The translations under genes were made by a program, and so were the position numbers. DNA of 10,105 nt from Chitinophaga pinensis (lineage in GTDB: Bacteria > Bacteroidota > Bacteroidia > Chitinophagales > Chitinophagaceae): positions 1 through 10,105 of the forward strand of contig CAMBGO010000066.1 in NCBI GenBank assembly GCA_945866165.1, written 5' to 3'. The notes under the pieces are model-generated. The model saw only the letters and a program-made list of their open reading frames with translations. It made no database searches and was not told the DNA's origin. Position 1 is the stretch's first letter. Each line of letters begins with the position of its first letter. Shown piece by piece: positions 7,502 through 10,105 of this stretch.

Positions 7502-7514
7502 GTGTCACATGCAA
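7496..7514. promoter_or_regulatory. perfect 19-bp palindrome across a start codon
   Basis: TTGCATGTG (7496-7504), a single T, and CACATGCAA (7506-7514) are exact inverted copies. The ATG of the 480-residue minus-strand protein (7499-7501) lies inside the left arm. In DNA it could be an operator for a dimeric regulator; in RNA an 8-bp stem with a 3-base loop would bury the start codon. Confidence 0.6.
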
Positions 7515-7783
7515 TATCCTATTCAGCATATATCAGTAAGAGGAAAAACACCAATAATTCCACGTATTAATACATATTATGTAAATCACTTATATAAAAA
7601 CAGTTATAAATCAATTTATTACTATGAGTAATATAAAATTTAAATATCACGTAAATACGGACTATTAGTAAAACCAAGATAAATTTTTTCTGTAATTAAT
7701 CCGATAATTTTGTTTTTTTTATTAACACCAAGCAGACCACTGTTTCAGTTTTCAGCCGTTGCCAACCTAATTTTATCTTCTAG
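7515..7783. other. AT-rich gene-free stretch with short dyads
   Basis: No convincing coding sequence on either strand. It holds several short perfect dyads: GTATTAATAC (7564-7573), TACATA-T-TATGTA (7571-7583) and TATTACT-ATG-AGTAATA (7617-7633). A perfect -7-like TAATTTTG lies at 7705-7712 on the plus strand, but no TTTG is found at the proper distance upstream. The stretch should contain the promoter of the minus-strand gene starting at 7501; I could not locate a clear one. The dyads may simply reflect high AT content. Confidence 0.5.
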
Positions 7784-7838
7784 TCTGTTTTTAAAAGTAG
7801 CCTTTTGAGTTTTCTTGTAGGCTCATCACAACCTTTTC

Positions 7839-8023
7839 AAATACGCTTGTGCTGTTGTGCTGGCAAGGCCATTCAGGAACAACAAACCCTGATTGATGCT
7901 GAAGCGAAGGATAAAAATGAAATGAAAAAACAATTGGACGAACAGAAAAAAACAATGCAACAACAACAAAAACAAATTGATGAATTGAAAAAATTAATTG
8001 AAAAAGTATTGAATAAAAAATAA
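7839..8023 (+). pseudogene. C-terminal remnant resembling a tail-fibre domain (peptidase S74-type) protein
   Basis: The clear part reads KAIQEQQTLIDAEAK and continues as a Gln/Lys-rich coiled coil ending QKQIDELKKLIEKVLNKK. KAIQEQQ followed by a QIDELKK coiled coil is how many Bacteroidota tail-fibre-domain (intramolecular chaperone) proteins end. Upstream, the frame carrying KYACAVVLA (7839-7865) joins KAIQEQQ only if one base is added near 7865, as by loss of one A in the GCAAGG run; the frame that stays open instead reads a Cys-rich, unconvincing sequence beginning at a TTG (7805). The body of such a protein, including the chaperone domain, is absent. An intrinsic terminator follows. The alternative is a real 72-residue small coiled-coil protein starting at TTG 7805, which I think less likely. 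Confidence 0.55.
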
Positions 8024-8070
8024 AGATGCATCTAACTGCATAATGTGATTTGTTCACCTTTGATTGATTT

Positions 8071-8106
8071 GAAAAACACCTGTGAAAACGGGTGTTTTTC
8101 GCTTTT
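8071..8106 (+). terminator. intrinsic terminator after the coiled-coil remnant
   Basis: GAAAAACACC (8071-8080) and GGTGTTTTTC (8091-8100) form a perfect 10-bp stem with a 10-base loop, then GCTTTT. The T-rich 3' arm and tail fit a rho-independent terminator for transcription arriving from the left. It argues that translation of the next gene does not begin before about 8107. Confidence 0.8.
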
Positions 8107-8140
8107 AATAACTGCTCCTTCAAAGCATCTTTGTTTGCAG

Positions 8141-9130
8141 ATGAGTATGGAATTAAGGAATGGCTTTATTGATGAAATAAGAAAGATCATTGAGCAGTCG
8201 CGCATACAGGCCGTCCGATCGGTGGATCATTTACGTGTGCATATGTATTGGGAACTTGGTAGAAAAATTGTTGAAGAAGAGCAACATGGAAAGGCGCGGG
8301 CGGAATATGGCAAATTTATACTTACGAACTTATCTAGGGCATTAGTTCCTATTTTCGGAACTGGCTATTCTTATCGCCAATTGGCCTATTTCAGGCAGTT
8401 TTACAATACCTTTTCAAATGTGAACGCACTGCGTTCACATTTCACATGGACTCACTATAGATTACTTATTAAAATTGACAATCATTCAAAAAGAGAATAT
8501 TATGAAGTGGAGTCTGTCAATAATAACTGGAGTTCCCGACAATTGGAAAGACAGATCAATAGCCATTTGTATGAACGTCTGCTCATGAGCAACGATCCTG
8601 AAACTGTTCTTTCTATTGCTAGGTCAGAAAAGCAACCTACCGATGCCAGAGAGATTATCAAAGATCCAATGGTATTGGAATTTCTTGGGTTGAAACAAGA
8701 GGCAAGCTATTATGAAAAAGATCTTGAATCAAAGATCATCACTCATTTGCAGGAATTTTTGCTTGAACTGGGGAATGGATTTGCATTTATGTCGCGACAA
8801 AAGCGCATTCATCTCGATGGCGATGATTTTTTTATCGACCTTCTTTTATATAATAGGCTATTGCAATGTTTTGTGATCATTGAAATCAAAACAGGAAAGA
8901 TCACCCACCAGGATATCGGACAACTGCAGACGTATGTCAACTACCATGACCGGTTTGAAAAGAAGGACTATGAAAATCCAACCATCGGTATCCTGCTTTG
9001 TGCTGATAAAAATGATGCTGTTGTGAAAATCACCTTACCCGAGAAAAATCAAACAATCGTGGCCAGCAAGTACCAATTATATCTCCCTTCGGAAGAACAG
9101 TTATTGAAGGAGTTGAAGAAATTTAATTAG
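8141..9130 (+). CDS. DUF1016 / YhcG-type PDDEXK nuclease-domain protein
   Basis: I place the start at ATG 8141 (329 residues); ATG 8147 is equally possible. An in-frame GTG at 8045 would extend the protein by 32 residues but would translate straight through the terminator at 8071-8100, so it is rejected. The N-terminal DUF1016_N-type helical region contains RVHMYWELGRKIVEEEQ, YGKFILTNLSRAL and SHFTWTHYRLLIKI. The C-terminal PDDEXK region has DDFFIDLLLYNRLLQCFVIIEIKTGK: an active-site Asp and the E-x-K pair in IEIKTGK, then IGQLQTYVNYHD and TIGILLCADKND. Members are predicted nucleases, often beside restriction-modification or other defence genes; biochemical role is poorly defined. A 27-bp palindrome lies inside the coding sequence at 8416-8442. 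It converges with the Fic gene. Confidence 0.9.
   Translation: MSMELRNGFIDEIRKIIEQSRIQAVRSVDHLRVHMYWELGRKIVEEEQHGKARAEYGKFILTNLSRALVPIFGTGYSYRQLAYFRQFYNTFSNVNALRSHFTWTHYRLLIKIDNHSKREYYEVESVNNNWSSRQLERQINSHLYERLLMSNDPETVLSIARSEKQPTDAREIIKDPMVLEFLGLKQEASYYEKDLESKIITHLQEFLLELGNGFAFMSRQKRIHLDGDDFFIDLLLYNRLLQCFVIIEIKTGKITHQDIGQLQTYVNYHDRFEKKDYENPTIGILLCADKNDAVVKITLPEKNQTIVASKYQLYLPSEEQLLKELKKFN
8416..8442. repeat. 27-bp perfect palindrome inside the DUF1016 gene
   Basis: AAATGTGAACGCA (8416-8428), a single C, and TGCGTTCACATTT (8430-8442) are exact inverted copies. It encodes part of SNVNALRSHFTW, just before the conserved WTHYR segment, so the reading frame is maintained. In RNA it could fold into a 12-bp stem with a 3-base loop. 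Confidence 0.9.
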
Positions 9131-9297
9131 GCAAGGACATTTTTCGAATGCAGGAAATATTATCGGATTTTGTGTAGAAAAGCAACGATCATCCGCCATT
9201 ACATATTTATAAAGAACAATTAAAATATTTGCTAGAGAGGAACATCGCGAATTATCTTTTTACGCCGTAAACTTATTGAGATCTAGCATGAAATATT

Positions 9298-10105
9298 TTA
9301 TACTCTTACCAATTTAAGAAGCGGCTCGAATGCATAAAGTGCTGGTCTTCTTCCTGAAGCTTCTTTTATGATTTTTATGATATTTCTGTCCAGCAATAAT
9401 CGTGTAAATCTTGATGCAGTTTGTGCTGGAATTCCGCTTGCACTGGTGAAACGATTATTTCTAAATATTGGATTTGCAAAAATAAAATCCAGTGCATTTA
9501 CGCTCCATTTGGATGAAAGTGTGTCTGCGAAAACCGATTTCATTTCTTCGTAGAGCTGCTTAATACTTTCAGCTATCTGGATATTCTTCATTGCTTGTTC
9601 TTCGATAGCCATGAAAAAAAAGTTACACCAGTCTTCCCAGTTTCCATCCGAAGAAACTTTTCTCATCTTATCGATATAAATATCCTTATGCTTTTCCATG
9701 TAACCACTAATGTAAAAATGAGGTGCTGTTATTAGTCCTGAAGACCATAAATAAAGCGTGATTAACATTCTACCTATCCTGCCATTACCATCTTTAAGAG
9801 GGTGCAATGCTTCAAACTCCAGATGCATCAACGCTGTCTTTATTAAAACAGGGTCATTGCTTTCATGTAAATAGGTGAATAAATTTTCCATGCCATCTAT
9901 CAGTTTCTCAGGACTGATGGGTATGAACTCAATCTTTTGTTTGATTTTGTCGGCTAAGTAATTCTGTTCTGTTTTGTATTGACCAGGGGATTTTTCTGCG
10001 CCACGACCAAACGAAAGCAATTGCTGGTGAATTGATTTTACCAGATGTTGTGATAGGGGATAGCCTTCTTGCATTTTTCTTTGGGCATTTGTTAATGCCC
10101 TTTGG
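9298..10105 (-). CDS. Fic-family protein (AMP-transferase-type) with C-terminal winged-helix-like region; 5' end outside window
   Basis: The frame stays open upstream of the ATG at 10074 to the window edge, reading QRALTNAQRK before MQEGYPLSQHLVKSIHQQLL. The AL..AQ segment is normal Fic N-terminal sequence, so the true start lies beyond 10105. With M at 10074 as residue 1, PGQYKTEQNYL (30-40) is the usual PGxxR-like stretch, and HPLKDGNGRIGR (91-102) is the complete Fic motif with catalytic His91, Asp95, Asn97, Arg99 and Arg102. Residues 190-258 look like the winged-helix end common in these proteins, closing GRRPALYAFEPLLKLV. Active Fic proteins transfer AMP from ATP to a target hydroxyl. 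The N-terminal inhibitory helix, if present, is outside the window. It converges with the DUF1016 gene across 167 bases. Confidence 0.93.
   Translation of the reverse strand, partial: QRALTNAQRKMQEGYPLSQHLVKSIHQQLLSFGRGAEKSPGQYKTEQNYLADKIKQKIEFIPISPEKLIDGMENLFTYLHESNDPVLIKTALMHLEFEALHPLKDGNGRIGRMLITLYLWSSGLITAPHFYISGYMEKHKDIYIDKMRKVSSDGNWEDWCNFFFMAIEEQAMKNIQIAESIKQLYEEMKSVFADTLSSKWSVNALDFIFANPIFRNNRFTSASGIPAQTASRFTRLLLDRNIIKIIKEASGRRPALYAFEPLLKLVRV

Noticed and set aside
7791..8123. Minus-strand open frame of 110 codons across the remnant and terminator
   Set aside because: It is antisense to the coiled-coil remnant and terminator and has no recognisable features.
8126..8133. CATCTTTG as a -7 box for the DUF1016 gene
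   Set aside because: One mismatch, no TTTG at the right distance upstream, and only seven bases from ATG 8141.
9181..9270. 29-codon open stretch reading HIYKEQLKYLLERNIANYL
   Set aside because: It looks faintly protein-like and may be a gene fragment, but it has no start, is preceded at once by a stop and matches nothing I recognise.
9259..9271. Palindrome TTTACG-C-CGTAAA between DUF1016 and Fic as a shared terminator
   Set aside because: Only six bases per arm and no proper T-tract after it on either strand.
10072..10074. ATG as start of the Fic gene
   Set aside because: Ten further in-frame codons to the window edge read like normal Fic sequence (ALTNAQ), so the start lies outside.
10083..10100. 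Hairpin GGGCATT / AATGCCC with a TGTT loop
   Set aside because: It lies in the Fic coding sequence, has no T-tract and is short; probably coincidental.

Overview
The window looks like a low-GC (roughly 37-38% by eye) chromosomal segment of a Bacteroidota species, most likely in or near the Chitinophagaceae. The clues are gene content (DUF4254 next to a family 9 glycosyltransferase; a gluconate-2-dehydrogenase-subunit-3-like protein next to a GMC oxidoreductase; a seven/eight-helix TspO-like protein; a remnant resembling a tail-fibre chaperone domain), AT-rich leaders without clear Shine-Dalgarno sequences, and a TTTG...TAnnTTTG-like promoter. The organism call is inference from these features; no rRNA or marker gene is present.

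Left part, plus strand (1-5397): the 3' end of a MOSC-domain (mARC/YcbX-like) molybdenum-cofactor protein enters from the left edge. It is followed by a probable oxidoreductase operon: a Tat-type small subunit (660-1190), a GMC flavoprotein (1218-2909) and a TspO/MBR-like membrane protein (2942-3718), ending in a weak hairpin/T-tract. A second unit follows: DUF4254 protein (3749-4357) and GT9 glycosyltransferase (4354-5397), which overlap by four bases (ATGA) and probably act in cell-surface glycan assembly.

Middle, minus strand (5471-7501): a Rieske [2Fe-2S] lipoprotein converges on the GT9 gene. The 73-base gap between them is filled by a large stem-loop whose loop is almost entirely a six-unit, 7-bp tandem repeat. 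Upstream of the Rieske gene lies an unrecognised 480-residue membrane protein with a signal peptide, a kelch/propeller-like extracellular part, one transmembrane helix and a cytoplasmic winged-helix-like tail. A perfect 19-bp palindrome straddles its start codon.

Right part (7502-10105) has the character of an accessory region: an AT-rich gene-free stretch with short dyads, a decayed coiled-coil fragment that probably once ended a tail-fibre (peptidase S74-type) protein and still has its intrinsic terminator, a DUF1016/YhcG-type PDDEXK nuclease gene carrying an internal 27-bp palindrome, and, convergent with it, a Fic-family AMP-transferase gene running off the right edge. DUF1016 and Fic genes often travel in defence or toxin-like neighbourhoods. 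No transposase, integrase, CRISPR array, tRNA or rRNA is seen.
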